Assembly: GCF_014651035.1 (NCBI RefSeq)
Contig: NZ_BMWC01000015.1
Location: forward strand, 85,804 to 149,803
Origin: Streptomyces lomondensis
GTDB taxonomy: Bacteria > Actinomycetota > Actinomycetes > Streptomycetales > Streptomycetaceae
Direction of reading: 5' to 3'
DNA length: 64,000 nucleotides
A program made the translations under genes and the position numbers. Positions 1-8,099 of this stretch are shown piece by piece; the first letter of the stretch is position 1, and each line of letters starts with the position of its first letter. The notes beneath the pieces were generated by a model. It made no database searches. It saw only the letters and a program-made list of their open reading frames with translations, and was not told where the DNA came from.

Positions 1-430
1 CGTCCAGCAGCAGGTTGGCGGGCTTGACGTCGCGGTGGACGATGCCCTGCGCGTGTGCGGCGGCGAGCCCGGCGGCGGCCTGCGCGGCGAGGGAGGCCAC
101 CCGCTCGGCGGGGAGCGCGCCGGACACGGCGAGCACCCGGGCGAGGCTGTCGCCCTCGACCAGCTCCATCACCAGGTACAGCCGGTTGTCGTACTCGCCG
201 AAGTCCAGTACACCGACCACGTTCGGGTGGTTGAGACGCCCGGCGGTCTGGGCCTCCAGGCGGAACCGGGAGGCCGCCGTGGCGTCGGTGTCCTGGGGCA
301 GCAGCAGCTTCACGGCCACCGCTCTGGCGAGCGTCTCGTCGTACGCCCGCCAGACCTCTCCCATTCCACCGCGCCCGATCTCAACATCCAGCCGGTAGCG
401 GCCCGCTAGCAGCACTCGTCCTCGTCTCAT
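1..430 (-). CDS. Ser/Thr protein kinase, N-terminal part (cut by window edge)
   Basis: This is the first ~143 residues of a Hanks-type serine/threonine kinase; the C-terminus lies outside the window. Visible motifs in order are the glycine loop GRGGMG (about residues 19-24), the ATP-anchoring lysine in VAVKLL, a helix-C glutamate, the hinge LVMELVEG and the catalytic-loop beginning HRDVKPAN. This is the Pkn family common in actinomycetes, usually a cytosolic catalytic domain followed by a variable sensor region that cannot be seen here. The ATG at 430 is taken as the start. A GTG at 415, just after AGGACGA, is a credible alternative. The 208 bp upstream to the MFS gene stop should hold its promoter. 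I cannot assign a substrate. Confidence 0.9.
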   Translation of the reverse strand, partial: MRRGRVLLAGRYRLDVEIGRGGMGEVWRAYDETLARAVAVKLLLPQDTDATAASRFRLEAQTAGRLNHPNVVGVLDFGEYDNRLYLVMELVEGDSLARVLAVSGALPAERVASLAAQAAAGLAAAHAQGIVHRDVKPANLLLD

Positions 431-638
431 GCGTGTGGGAAGGTCATCGCCGCAGGCCGAACTCCCCGTGGTCGCACGGGGCTTGGTGGGGGGTGCCGCA
501 GCCGACCCAGGATACTGGCGTCGCGTGACCGCCGTTCTCCGGAGCGGTGTCCGCGGGCGGTACGGTCCCGAAAATCCCGGAAGGGGGGTGTCGCCCGCCG
601 GAGTGACGCTCCCGCGCGGGTGGTTGCCGCACGGTGGG

Positions 639-1937
639 TCAGGACGCCGCCGCGGCCCCCTCCTCCCGGCGCGGCAGCAGCGCCACCGCCAGGGCCGGTA
701 CGGCCGCGAGGACCAGCCACGGCACCGCGGCCGGGAGTCCCAGGTCGAGCAGGGAGCCGGTGGCCGCGCTGCCGACGAGCACGATCAGGCCGGATACGGA
801 GGACAGCGCACCCATGTACAGGCCGAGCCGGCCCTCCTCGGCGAGGTCGGGCACCCAGGCGCGGGCGGCGGGCACGACCAGCATCTGCCCCACGGTGAGC
901 AGCACGACGAAACCGGCGGCCGGCAGCAGCCCGGCGGCGCCCGTCCAGCCGGCGGGGCGCGCGGCGGCCACCACCGCGAAGCCGGACGCGATCAGCAGCA
1001 GCCCGGCGGTCATGGAGCGGCGCAGGCCGAGCCGGTCGCCCGCCCAGCGGGTCACCGGCAGCTGAGCGAACACCACCAGCACCGAGGACAGGGCGAACAG
1101 CCAGGACAGCGGCGCCTGGGAGCCCGCCGCGCGCTGCACCTCGTCCGGCAGGGCCAGATACAGCTGGTTGTAGGCGAGCAGGTACGTGCCGTACGCGCAG
1201 CACAGGGCCAGGAAGCGGCGATTGCGCAGCAGCACGCGCGCCCCGCCCCGCTCCCGGACGCGGACCCGGCCGGGGATGTGCTGCGGCATCAGCCACAGGT
1301 GCCCGGCGAGGACGAGCACGAAGACCGCGGCACCGGCGAGGCACGCGGTGCGGAAGTCGACGGCGAGCAGCAGCGCGCCCAGCAGCGGTCCGACGAAGGC
1401 CCCGGCCTGGCCCGCCACGCTGAACAGCGCCAGCACCCGGGTGCGCGGGCCGTGCCGCTCCTCCTCCCAGACCACCGCCTGGCGGGCCACCTCGGACTCC
1501 ACGGCGGGGGAGAACAGCGCGGCGGCGAAACCGATCACCAGCACCGCCCCGATCACGGCCCCGCTCGCCTCGGCGTACCCGAGCCAGGCGAACCCGGCGA
1601 TGCGCAGCACGCAGCCGGCCAGCACGACCGGGCGCACTCCCCACCGGTCGACGAGCCAGCCGCCGACCACGAACAGCCCCTGCTGGCTGAAGGTGCGCAG
1701 CCCGAGCACGAAGCCGACCAGCCAGCCCGCCATGCCGATCGCGGTGCCCAGGTGCTCGGCGAGGAACGGCAGGACGGCGTAGAAGCCGATGTTGAAGGCG
1801 AGTTGGGTGAGGATCAGCAGCCGCAGCAGCGGGGACAGGTCCTTCCAGAGCCGCCAGGTGCTCTCGCGCGGAGCGCGCGGGGCCTTGGACGTACGGGCGG
1901 TTCGGCGGGGCAGTACGCGGGAGATACGGTCGGTCAT
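639..1937 (-). CDS. MFS transporter (432 aa)
   Basis: A major facilitator superfamily membrane transporter of usual length (432 aa) with about twelve hydrophobic segments. The loop after helix 2 carries a motif-A-like stretch (GGWLVDRWGVRP), as in DHA1-type drug or metabolite exporters. The ATG at 1937 overlaps the stop codon of the upstream ABC permease gene by 4 bases (ATGA), so the two are probably translationally coupled. The reading frame is open further upstream, but that part lies inside the permease gene and is ignored. Pairing with a peptide/metallophore-type ABC permease suggests the two proteins handle the same small molecule in opposite directions. That is an inference, and the substrate is unknown. 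Confidence 0.88.
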   Translation of the reverse strand: MTDRISRVLPRRTARTSKAPRAPRESTWRLWKDLSPLLRLLILTQLAFNIGFYAVLPFLAEHLGTAIGMAGWLVGFVLGLRTFSQQGLFVVGGWLVDRWGVRPVVLAGCVLRIAGFAWLGYAEASGAVIGAVLVIGFAAALFSPAVESEVARQAVVWEEERHGPRTRVLALFSVAGQAGAFVGPLLGALLLAVDFRTACLAGAAVFVLVLAGHLWLMPQHIPGRVRVRERGGARVLLRNRRFLALCCAYGTYLLAYNQLYLALPDEVQRAAGSQAPLSWLFALSSVLVVFAQLPVTRWAGDRLGLRRSMTAGLLLIASGFAVVAAARPAGWTGAAGLLPAAGFVVLLTVGQMLVVPAARAWVPDLAEEGRLGLYMGALSSVSGLIVLVGSAATGSLLDLGLPAAVPWLVLAAVPALAVALLPRREEGAAAAS

Positions 1938-3826
1938 CGTTCTTCTGTCGGTGAGGTGGACACGGGGACCAGGAGGGCGTCGGGGCGGCTCTGCCGCCGT
2001 TCCGGGGCGGGCTCGGCCCGCTTCCCGGGCGGTCCGGCCGGGCGGCCGGGGCGCGTTCGCCGGGGCAGTCGTACGCCGCCCGCGGCTGTCACCGCGAGCG
2101 CCCCGAGCAGGGCGAGCACTGCGGCGGGGAAGAGGACGGCCCACGGGGCACGCTCGGCGTAGGGCTGGTTCTCGGCGAGCAGCAGGCCCCACTCGGGCGA
2201 CGGCGGCTGGGCGCCCAGGCCGAGGAACCCGAGCGCGGCGAGGCTCAGCGCGACGCCGGGCAGCCGCAGCAGGGCGTGCCGGGTGACCGGCGGCAGCACG
2301 GCGGGCAGCAGTTCGTGCCGCAGCAGGTACCAGCGGCCGGCGCCCAGGGCACGCGTGGCGGCCAGATGTGTGGTCGCGCGCTCCTGACGCAGCAGGGAGG
2401 AGGTGTGCGCGGCCAGCGGGGCCCAGGCCACGACACCCACGGCGAACGCCGGTGTCCAGGGGCCGCTGCCCGCGATGCCGGCGACGAGCAGACCGGCCAG
2501 GACGGGCGGTACGGCGCTGACGGTGTCGACCAGCGGCCCGGACAGCCTCGGCAGCAGCCCGAGCAGCAGACCCGCGACCAGGGCGGCGGCGCTCACCGCG
2601 AGGGCGATGCCGAGGGTGGTCAGGGCGCCGTGGGAGACCCGGGCGAGGACGTCCCGGCCGAGCGCGTCCGTGCCGAACGGGTGCGCCAGGGATGGGGCTT
2701 GCAGCCGGGCGAGGGTGTCCAGGGCGAGCGCGTCACGGGGCAGGCCGAAGCCGATGACGGCGGCGAGCAGGGCCCCGTACAGCAGGGGCAGCGTGCGCGG
2801 CGCGGGCGGGCCGGGCCGGTGCGGGGAGTGCAGCGCGCCGTCGCGCAGCGCGGGCCCGACCAGCAGCCGGACCGCGAGCCGGGCGAGGAACCCGGCGGCG
2901 GCCGCGAGCAGGACCAGGGCGAGGGTGCCGGTCTGGAGGACGGGCAGGTCCTGGGCCAGGGCGGCCTGAAGGGTGAGCCGGCCGAGGCCCGGGATGTCGA
3001 AGATCTGCTCGACGGCGACCGACCCGCCGGTCAGGCCGACGACGAACAGGCCCAGGTTCGGCAGCAGTCCGGGCACACAGCGCCGCACGGCCTGCCGTGC
3101 CACGGAGTTGGGCGGCACGCCGCGTGCCGCCGCGGCCACCGCCCACGGTTCGGCGAACGCGCCGGGCAGCAGGTCGTCCAGCAGCCGCCCGAGCACCGCC
3201 CCGGCGGGCAGGCCGAGGGCCAGCGAGGGCAGCACCATCCACTGCGGCCCGTACCAGCCCAGGGCGGGCAGCCAGCCCAGCTGCACGCCGATCACCGAGG
3301 CCAGCACCGAGGCGACGAGGAACTCGGGCAGGGCCGCCAGCACGGCGGTCGCCGTGCCGCCGGGACCGCGCGCACCGAGCCGTCCCCGCGCACCGAGCCG
3401 GAGCGTGCGGGCGCACACCGCCGCCGCGGTGCCCGCCGCGACCACGAGGGCCCCGGCCATCAGCAGCAGCGACGCGCCGAGCGAGTGCACGACGTCGGGC
3501 AGCACCTGCGTGCCGGACACCCACGAGGTGCCCGCGTCTCCGCGCGGCAGCCCGCCCAGCCAGCGGCCGAGCAGCGCCCACGGGCCGTCGTCGAGGCCGA
3601 GTTGGTCACGGATGGCGCGCAGCGTCCCGGGTGCCGGGTCGCGGTCGGCCGAGCGGGCCTTGAGCACGGTGAGCGCCGGGTCGGTGCGCGACAGCCACGG
3701 CAGCAGGCCGATCGCGGCCACCAGGGCGGCCGTGAGCACGGCCCGCCACAGCAGCGTCGGGCCGCCGCCCCGCGCGAGGACGCGCAGGGCGGCGAGGCCT
3801 CTGGTCACGGGGGAGATCCTGAGCAC
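1934..3826 (-). CDS. Fused DppB-DppC-type ABC transporter permease (630 aa)
   Basis: A single polypeptide carries two ABC permease modules that are normally separate proteins in dipeptide/nickel/opine importers. The DppB-like half covers about residues 1-320, with the EQIFDIPGLGRL motif. The DppC-like half covers about 340-600, with HPFGTDALGRDVLAR and the EAA-type loop ending in ALGFLGLGAQPPSPEWG. The GTG at 3826 lies just 3' of the GNAT stop codon region (with a second GTG at 3808); the longer open frame runs antiparallel-free through the GNAT gene in another frame and is not used. No ATPase or binding protein gene is nearby, so this is an orphan permease within the window. It is coupled to the MFS gene by a 4-base overlap. 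Substrate unknown. Confidence 0.85.
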   Translation of the reverse strand: MLRISPVTRGLAALRVLARGGGPTLLWRAVLTAALVAAIGLLPWLSRTDPALTVLKARSADRDPAPGTLRAIRDQLGLDDGPWALLGRWLGGLPRGDAGTSWVSGTQVLPDVVHSLGASLLLMAGALVVAAGTAAAVCARTLRLGARGRLGARGPGGTATAVLAALPEFLVASVLASVIGVQLGWLPALGWYGPQWMVLPSLALGLPAGAVLGRLLDDLLPGAFAEPWAVAAAARGVPPNSVARQAVRRCVPGLLPNLGLFVVGLTGGSVAVEQIFDIPGLGRLTLQAALAQDLPVLQTGTLALVLLAAAAGFLARLAVRLLVGPALRDGALHSPHRPGPPAPRTLPLLYGALLAAVIGFGLPRDALALDTLARLQAPSLAHPFGTDALGRDVLARVSHGALTTLGIALAVSAAALVAGLLLGLLPRLSGPLVDTVSAVPPVLAGLLVAGIAGSGPWTPAFAVGVVAWAPLAAHTSSLLRQERATTHLAATRALGAGRWYLLRHELLPAVLPPVTRHALLRLPGVALSLAALGFLGLGAQPPSPEWGLLLAENQPYAERAPWAVLFPAAVLALLGALAVTAAGGVRLPRRTRPGRPAGPPGKRAEPAPERRQSRPDALLVPVSTSPTEER

Positions 3827-3834
3827 CGCCTTGC

Positions 3835-4371
3835 TCAGGAGAAGGGGATCTCGAAGTGCACGACCCCGCTGCCGCCGCCGGGCACTTCCTCCCGCTCGTC
3901 GCAGAGCACCTTGCCGAGCGTCCGCCACAGGCCCATCGCCCCGGGCGAGTGCGGGTACGTGTGCAGGTACACGGACCGGTAACCGCCGTCGGCCCGCGCG
4001 AACTCCAGGAGGCCCTCGACCAGTTGCCGGGCCAGTCCGCGCCGCCGGTGCTCGGGGCGCACGTACACCCGCCGCAGCTGCGCGGTCTCGCCCGAGGGGA
4101 ACCGCTCGGCCAGCCAGCGCGGGTTCGGCGGATGTGCCGGCCCGCGCGCGTCCAGCGCCGCCGTGGCCGCCACCGTGCCGTCCCGCCGGTCCACGGCCAC
4201 GAGGAGCGTGTGCCGCGGCGGGGCGATGTAGAACGACACCGGATCGATGATGTCGGCGTGCCACCGCGGCACATAACCCGTGTCGAAGTCGCGGTACACC
4301 GTGTCGAGCATCACCACCCGGGCCCCGTCGACGTCGGCTGTCGTGGCTTCCCTGATGATGTAGTCGCGCAT
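3835..4371 (-). CDS. GNAT family N-acetyltransferase (178 aa)
   Basis: A GCN5-related acetyltransferase that would move an acetyl group from acetyl-CoA to an amine. The acetyl-CoA motif A is visible as VYVRPEHRRRGLARQLVE at about residues 104-121. The N-terminus (IIREATTADVDGARVVM) is the typical first strand and helix of the fold, and the length is normal. It is transcribed toward the fused ABC permease, whose likely start is only 9 bp past this stop, so the three genes down to the MFS transporter look like one operon. An AT-rich dyad overlaps the start codon, so the transcript may be leaderless or nearly so. The acceptor substrate cannot be read from sequence. Confidence 0.9.
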   Translation of the reverse strand: MRDYIIREATTADVDGARVVMLDTVYRDFDTGYVPRWHADIIDPVSFYIAPPRHTLLVAVDRRDGTVAATAALDARGPAHPPNPRWLAERFPSGETAQLRRVYVRPEHRRRGLARQLVEGLLEFARADGGYRSVYLHTYPHSPGAMGLWRTLGKVLCDEREEVPGGGSGVVHFEIPFS

Positions 4372-4390
4372 TTGCGCATCATATGCAAAT
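4370..4390. promoter_or_regulatory. AT-rich dyad over the GNAT start codon
   Basis: A local AT-rich island in GC-rich surroundings. It has 6-bp arms ATTTGC and GCAAAT separated by 9 bp and overlaps the GNAT start codon at 4371. The position suits a repressor operator or the -10 region of a nearly leaderless promoter. The regulator is unknown and no regulator gene lies next to it. Confidence 0.35.
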
Positions 4391-4401
4391 AGCTTGGGCG
4401 C

Positions 4402-4794
4402 TCAGTCGGGGGCCGCCGAAGTGATGTGGCTCAGCACGCACAGCCAGCGTCCCTGCCGCTTCACGTACACGTCGGTCGTCCACTCGTCGGCGTCGTGGCG
4501 CTCGCCCTGGAAGTGGGCCGTGTTCGTGACCCGCCCGGTGACCAGGGCCGTGTCGCCGTAGACCCGGACCCTGGGGCGCGTCCTGAGGTCCATCGCCGAG
4601 TGGGTGAGCGCTCCGGACTCGACGAGGGTGAGGAACTTCTCCTTCGGGTCGATCCCCGACTCGGAGACGATCACCCACTCCTCCGCCATGAAGCTCGCGA
4701 TGCGCGCGGGGTCGTTGGAGACGATCGCTGCGGCCCAGTCCTCGGCCAGGTCGACGAGCTGACGGGCCTCGACTGATTCGGGTATTTCGCTCAT
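4402..4794 (-). CDS. SnoaL-like / NTF2-fold protein (130 aa)
   Basis: A small soluble protein of the SnoaL-like/DUF4440 NTF2 superfamily. The pattern is an N-terminal helix with AEDWAAAIVSNDPARIASFM, then alternating strands ending in RVYGDTALVTGRVTN and RQGRWLCVLSHIT. Family members are polyketide-cyclase-like enzymes, isomerases or ligand-binding proteins, and most are uncharacterised. The start is the ATG at 4794. The frame is open much further upstream, but that region is antisense to other genes. It runs toward the GNAT gene but is separated from it by the dyad promoter region, so it may be monocistronic. No specific function can be assigned. Confidence 0.82.
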   Translation of the reverse strand: MSEIPESVEARQLVDLAEDWAAAIVSNDPARIASFMAEEWVIVSESGIDPKEKFLTLVESGALTHSAMDLRTRPRVRVYGDTALVTGRVTNTAHFQGERHDADEWTTDVYVKRQGRWLCVLSHITSAAPD

Positions 4795-4859
4795 AGGACG
4801 ACCGTAACGGGGGAGCCCTCGGCGTGTCTCCCGACTCACAGGCACGGGCCCTGGCCCGT

Positions 4860-5657
4860 TCAGCTCTGGGACGGGGTGAGTACCACGAAGTCCGCGTTCG
4901 CCGGGTCGAGGCAGACGGCCAGCCGGCCGACGCCCTCCATGTCCTCGGGGCCCATCTGCACGGTGCCGCCGTTCTCCCTGACCGCGGCCACCGCGGTGTC
5001 GCAGTCGGCGACGGCGAAGACCGGGTGCCAGTACGGCTGCCCGTTCGTCAGCGAGAGGTTCTCCTTGCCCATCTCCATGAGGCCGCCGTGCATGCGCTCC
5101 TCGGGCAGCCCGGCGGGGGTGATGAGGGTGTACGTGCCCGCGCCGCCCGGCAGCGGCATGTCGCTGAACTGCCAGCCGAACAGGCCGCCGTAGAACTCCT
5201 TCGCCGCCGCGGCGTCGCTCGTGTACAGCTCGACCCACGACAGCGAGCCCGGCTGGTCCACCAGCTCCATGCCCGGGTTCGTCCCCGGCTGCCAGACGGC
5301 GAACTGGCCGCCCAGTGGGTCGCTGTACTGCGCCATCCGGCCCCACTCGTCGAGGTCCATCGGCGCCACCCGCACGGTGCCGCCCGTCTGCTGCACGGCC
5401 TGGGTCGTGGCGTCCGCGTCGGTGACGCAGTAGTACAGCATCCAGGCCGAGCGGGCTCCCTCCTCGGTGAGCTTGCCGAGCCCGGCGACGGTCTTGCCGT
5501 CCTTCTTGAACGTCCCGCCTTCGAAGTCCTCGCTCTCGCCCATGGGCTCGTACTCCCACCCGAGCACCGCGCCGTAGAAGGCCGCGGCGGCCCGGACGTC
5601 CGGGGCGCCGAGGTCGAGCCAGCAGGGGGAACCGGGGGCGTACTCGGTGGTGATCAT
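4860..5657 (-). CDS. VOC family protein, two glyoxalase-like domains (265 aa)
   Basis: A vicinal-oxygen-chelate superfamily protein with two tandem modules. The first is about residues 9-125 (CWLDLGAPDVRAAAAFYGAV...) and the second about 135-262 (WVELYTSDAAAAKEFYGGLF...). This double-domain type resembles small glyoxalase/bleomycin-resistance-like proteins, some annotated as hydroxylases. Metal-ligand positions are not clear enough to call an enzyme activity. The ATG at 5657 follows AAAGGGATG at suitable spacing and is preferred over an upstream in-frame ATG at 5714. It is divergent from the methyltransferase gene. Role unknown, possibly detoxification or self-resistance. Confidence 0.85.
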   Translation of the reverse strand: MITTEYAPGSPCWLDLGAPDVRAAAAFYGAVLGWEYEPMGESEDFEGGTFKKDGKTVAGLGKLTEEGARSAWMLYYCVTDADATTQAVQQTGGTVRVAPMDLDEWGRMAQYSDPLGGQFAVWQPGTNPGMELVDQPGSLSWVELYTSDAAAAKEFYGGLFGWQFSDMPLPGGAGTYTLITPAGLPEERMHGGLMEMGKENLSLTNGQPYWHPVFAVADCDTAVAAVRENGGTVQMGPEDMEGVGRLAVCLDPANADFVVLTPSQS

Positions 5658-5823
5658 GGCGATGCATCCCTTTCGCAGATCCTGTCTGCCCAGCGTGGCA
5701 CCGGGCACTGACACTCGCCCGTCGGCCGCTCCCCGGTCGGGTGAGCGCCGGCCCGGGGAAAACCGGGATCATGGCCCGGTCGGGTGGTCGCGGAACTCTG
5801 TGCGGTGAGGGCGGTGGGCGGGC

Positions 5824-6669
5824 GTGGTGGCCGGCTGGGAGTGGGACGACACGTTGTTCGCGGGGACCGCCGCCTACTACGAACGGGGGCGGCTGCCGTA
5901 CGCCCCCGGCCTGGCGGACGCGCTCGCCGGGGCGTTGCGGCTGGACGGGCGGGGCCGCCTCATCGACGTGGGCTGCGGACCCGGGACCATCGCGCTGAGC
6001 CTCGCGCATCTGTTCGGCGAGATCGTCGGGGTGGACCCCGACAGCGGCATGATCGCCGAGGCGGCGCGCGCAGCCGCCGGCCGCGGAGTGGGCGACAGGT
6101 CCCGGTGGGTGCAGGCCCGCGCCGAGGCCCTGCCCGCGGGGCTCGGCACGTTCTCCGTCGCCGTCTTCGGCCAGTCCTTCCACTGGATGGACCGCGACCT
6201 GGTGGCGGCGACCGTCCGGGACATGCTCCGGCCCGGCGGGGCCCTGGTGCACATCTCCGACCTGAAGACGGAGACCCGGACCGTCGACGGCCTGCCGCAC
6301 CCGGCGGTCCCCTACGCGGCGGTGGACGAGCTGGTCAAGCGGTACCTGGGCCCCGTGCGGCGAGCGGGCCGCGGGCTGCTTCCGCAGGGGACGCCGGGCG
6401 GCGAGGCCGAGGTGTTCGCGCGGGCCGGATTCTCCGGCCCCTGGCGGCTCGTCGTGCCCGGCGGGCAGGCGCTGGAGCGGAGCGTCGAGGATGTCGTCGC
6501 CTGGGTGTTCTCGATGTCGTTCTCGGCTCCGCACCTGTTCGGAGAGGGCCGAGGCGACTTCGAGGCGGACCTGCGCCGGCTGCTGCGGGAGGCCTCCGCG
6601 TCGGGCCGGTTCTCCGAACGGGCGCCGAGCACGGAGGTCTTCGTGTGGGGGAGGGACTCGTCCGGGTGA
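5824..6669 (+). CDS. Class I SAM-dependent methyltransferase (281 aa)
   Basis: A Rossmann-fold methyltransferase. Motif I is DVGCGPGTIALSLAHLF at about residues 49-65, followed by the acidic end of strand 2 in VGVDPDSGMI. The post-motif FGQSFHWMDRD resembles the Methyltransf_11 group often seen near small-molecule genes. Start is GTG at 5824, with a second GTG directly after it at 5827; no ATG with a good ribosome site is available. The C-terminal third (from about residue 190) is less conserved and probably forms the substrate lid. It stands alone, between the divergent VOC gene and a convergent SDR gene. The methyl acceptor is not predictable. Confidence 0.85.
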   Translation: MVAGWEWDDTLFAGTAAYYERGRLPYAPGLADALAGALRLDGRGRLIDVGCGPGTIALSLAHLFGEIVGVDPDSGMIAEAARAAAGRGVGDRSRWVQARAEALPAGLGTFSVAVFGQSFHWMDRDLVAATVRDMLRPGGALVHISDLKTETRTVDGLPHPAVPYAAVDELVKRYLGPVRRAGRGLLPQGTPGGEAEVFARAGFSGPWRLVVPGGQALERSVEDVVAWVFSMSFSAPHLFGEGRGDFEADLRRLLREASASGRFSERAPSTEVFVWGRDSSG

Positions 6670-6693
6670 TGACCGAGCGGCGGCCGGGCGGCG

Positions 6694-7509
6694 TCAGTGG
6701 ACTGACAGCCCGCCGTCGACGAAGACCGACTGCCCGGTGATGTAGGACGACGCCGGGCTCGCCAGGAAGACGGCCGCGCCCGCGAAGTCGTCGGCCAGGC
6801 CGTTCCGCCCGATCATCGTGCGGGCGGCGAGGGCGGCCACCTTCTCCGGATCCGACGACAGGCGCGCATTGAGCGGGGTCATGACGAAGCCCGGCACCAG
6901 GACGTTGCAGGTGACACCGCGCGGCGACCACGCCTCGGCCTGGGATCGCGCCAGCGCCTCCAGCCCGCCCTTGGAGGCGCCGTAGGCACCGCTCTGGACG
7001 AACGCCCGGTGCGCCTGCTGCGAGCTGATGTGCAGGATCCGCCCGTACCCGCGCTCCGCCATGCCGGGCCCGAAGCGCTGCCCCAGCAGGAAGGGCGCCT
7101 CCAGGTTGACGGCCATCGTGGCGTCCCACACGTCCTCGGTGAGCTCGTCCATCGGCGGACGCAGGTTGATGCCGGCGCTGTTGACGAGGATGTCGGGCTC
7201 CCCGAACGCCTCGACCGCGCGCTCGGCCGCCGTCCGCACCCCCTCACGCGTGCTCAGGTCCGCGCTGACCCACGCGGCGCGGCAGCCCTGAGCCGTCAGT
7301 TCCTCGACCGTCGCGGTCAGCCCGGCCTCCGTGCGGGCCACGACCACCACGCTCGCCCCGGCCCGCGCGAGGGCTCGGGTGATGGCGCGGCCGATGCCGG
7401 AACTGCCGCCCGTGACCACCGCGACCCGGCCCTCCAGGGAGAACAACTCGGAGAGATAGCCCTGCGTTCGCGGGGCCGTCTGGGGCTGGTGCGGCGGCTG
7501 TGTCGTCAT
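6694..7509 (-). CDS. SDR family oxidoreductase (271 aa)
   Basis: A classical short-chain dehydrogenase/reductase. Cofactor motif TGGSSGIG lies at about residues 29-36, the structural NSAG near 107, the catalytic serine in HISSQQAH, the YGASK active site (Tyr-x-x-x-Lys) near 174 and the C-terminal VDGG. An arginine after strand 2 (VVVARTE) fits NADP(H) use. The ATG at 7509 is preferred to an upstream in-frame start at 7542 because homology begins only after a short Gln/Pro-rich lead. It is divergent from the DUF4396 gene and shares that intergenic region, so the CsoR-type palindrome there might also affect it. Substrate unknown; gluconate-5-dehydrogenase-like enzymes are a possible match. Confidence 0.88.
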   Translation of the reverse strand: MTTQPPHQPQTAPRTQGYLSELFSLEGRVAVVTGGSSGIGRAITRALARAGASVVVVARTEAGLTATVEELTAQGCRAAWVSADLSTREGVRTAAERAVEAFGEPDILVNSAGINLRPPMDELTEDVWDATMAVNLEAPFLLGQRFGPGMAERGYGRILHISSQQAHRAFVQSGAYGASKGGLEALARSQAEAWSPRGVTCNVLVPGFVMTPLNARLSSDPEKVAALAARTMIGRNGLADDFAGAAVFLASPASSYITGQSVFVDGGLSVH

Positions 7510-7572
7510 GGCGTGCACTCTAGATCGACCGGCCGGCGGCACGACTCTCCCGGTACCCGATATCTGGCGCGA

Positions 7573-7589
7573 ATACCCCCGGGGGGTAT
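7573..7589 (+). promoter_or_regulatory. CsoR-family operator-like palindrome
   Basis: A 17-bp near-perfect dyad, ATACCCCC-GGGGGGTAT, ends 12 bp before the DUF4396 start codon. Copper- and persulfide-sensing CsoR/CstR repressors of actinomycetes bind sites of this kind: a GC-rich core flanked by TAT/ATA. It sits where a bound repressor would block transcription or ribosome access. No csoR gene lies in the window, so the regulator would act from elsewhere. Confidence 0.6.
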
Positions 7590-7601
7590 ATATTCAAGGT
7601 C

Positions 7602-8081
7602 ATGGACCACACCACTCATGAACCTGCGAAGCACCCGCACGGGGCGGCGGCCTCCTGGGGGACCGCCGTGAAGGCGACGCTGCACTGTCTGACCGGGTGT
7701 GCGATCGGCGAGATCCTCGGCATGGTGATCGGCACCGCGCTGGAGTGGGGCAATGTGCCCACCATGGCGCTGGCGATCGGGCTCGCGTTCCTCTTCGGCT
7801 ACTCGTTCACCCTGTTCGCGGTCCTGCGGGCCGGCCTCGGCCTCCGGGCCGCGATCAAGGTCGCGCTGGCCGCGGACACGGTCTCGATCGCGGTGATGGA
7901 GTTCGTGGACAACGCGATCATCGCCCTGACCCCGGGCGCGATGGACGCCCACCTGACGGACACGCTGTTCTGGTCCGCGCTGCTCGGCGGTTTCGCCGTC
8001 GCCTTCCTGATCACGACCCCGATCAACAAGTGGATGATCGGCCGGGGCAAGGGCCATGCCGTCGTCCACGCCCACCACTGA
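7602..8081 (+). CDS. DUF4396 membrane protein (159 aa)
   Basis: A four-helix-like integral membrane protein of the DUF4396 family. The conserved HCLTGCAIGE element lies near residues 31-40, at the start of the first membrane segment, and puts one His and two Cys at the membrane face. Both termini are His-rich (MDHTTHEPAKHPHG at the front, VVHAHH at the end). This looks suited to metal or thiol chemistry. A CsoR-type dyad lies directly upstream. Family function is not established. From the motif and the operator I infer a role in copper or sulfane-sulfur handling. It is divergent from the SDR gene and convergent with the AlkZ-like gene. Confidence 0.85.
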   Translation: MDHTTHEPAKHPHGAAASWGTAVKATLHCLTGCAIGEILGMVIGTALEWGNVPTMALAIGLAFLFGYSFTLFAVLRAGLGLRAAIKVALAADTVSIAVMEFVDNAIIALTPGAMDAHLTDTLFWSALLGGFAVAFLITTPINKWMIGRGKGHAVVHAHH

Positions 8082-8099
8082 CGCGCCGGAGTCCGGCAC

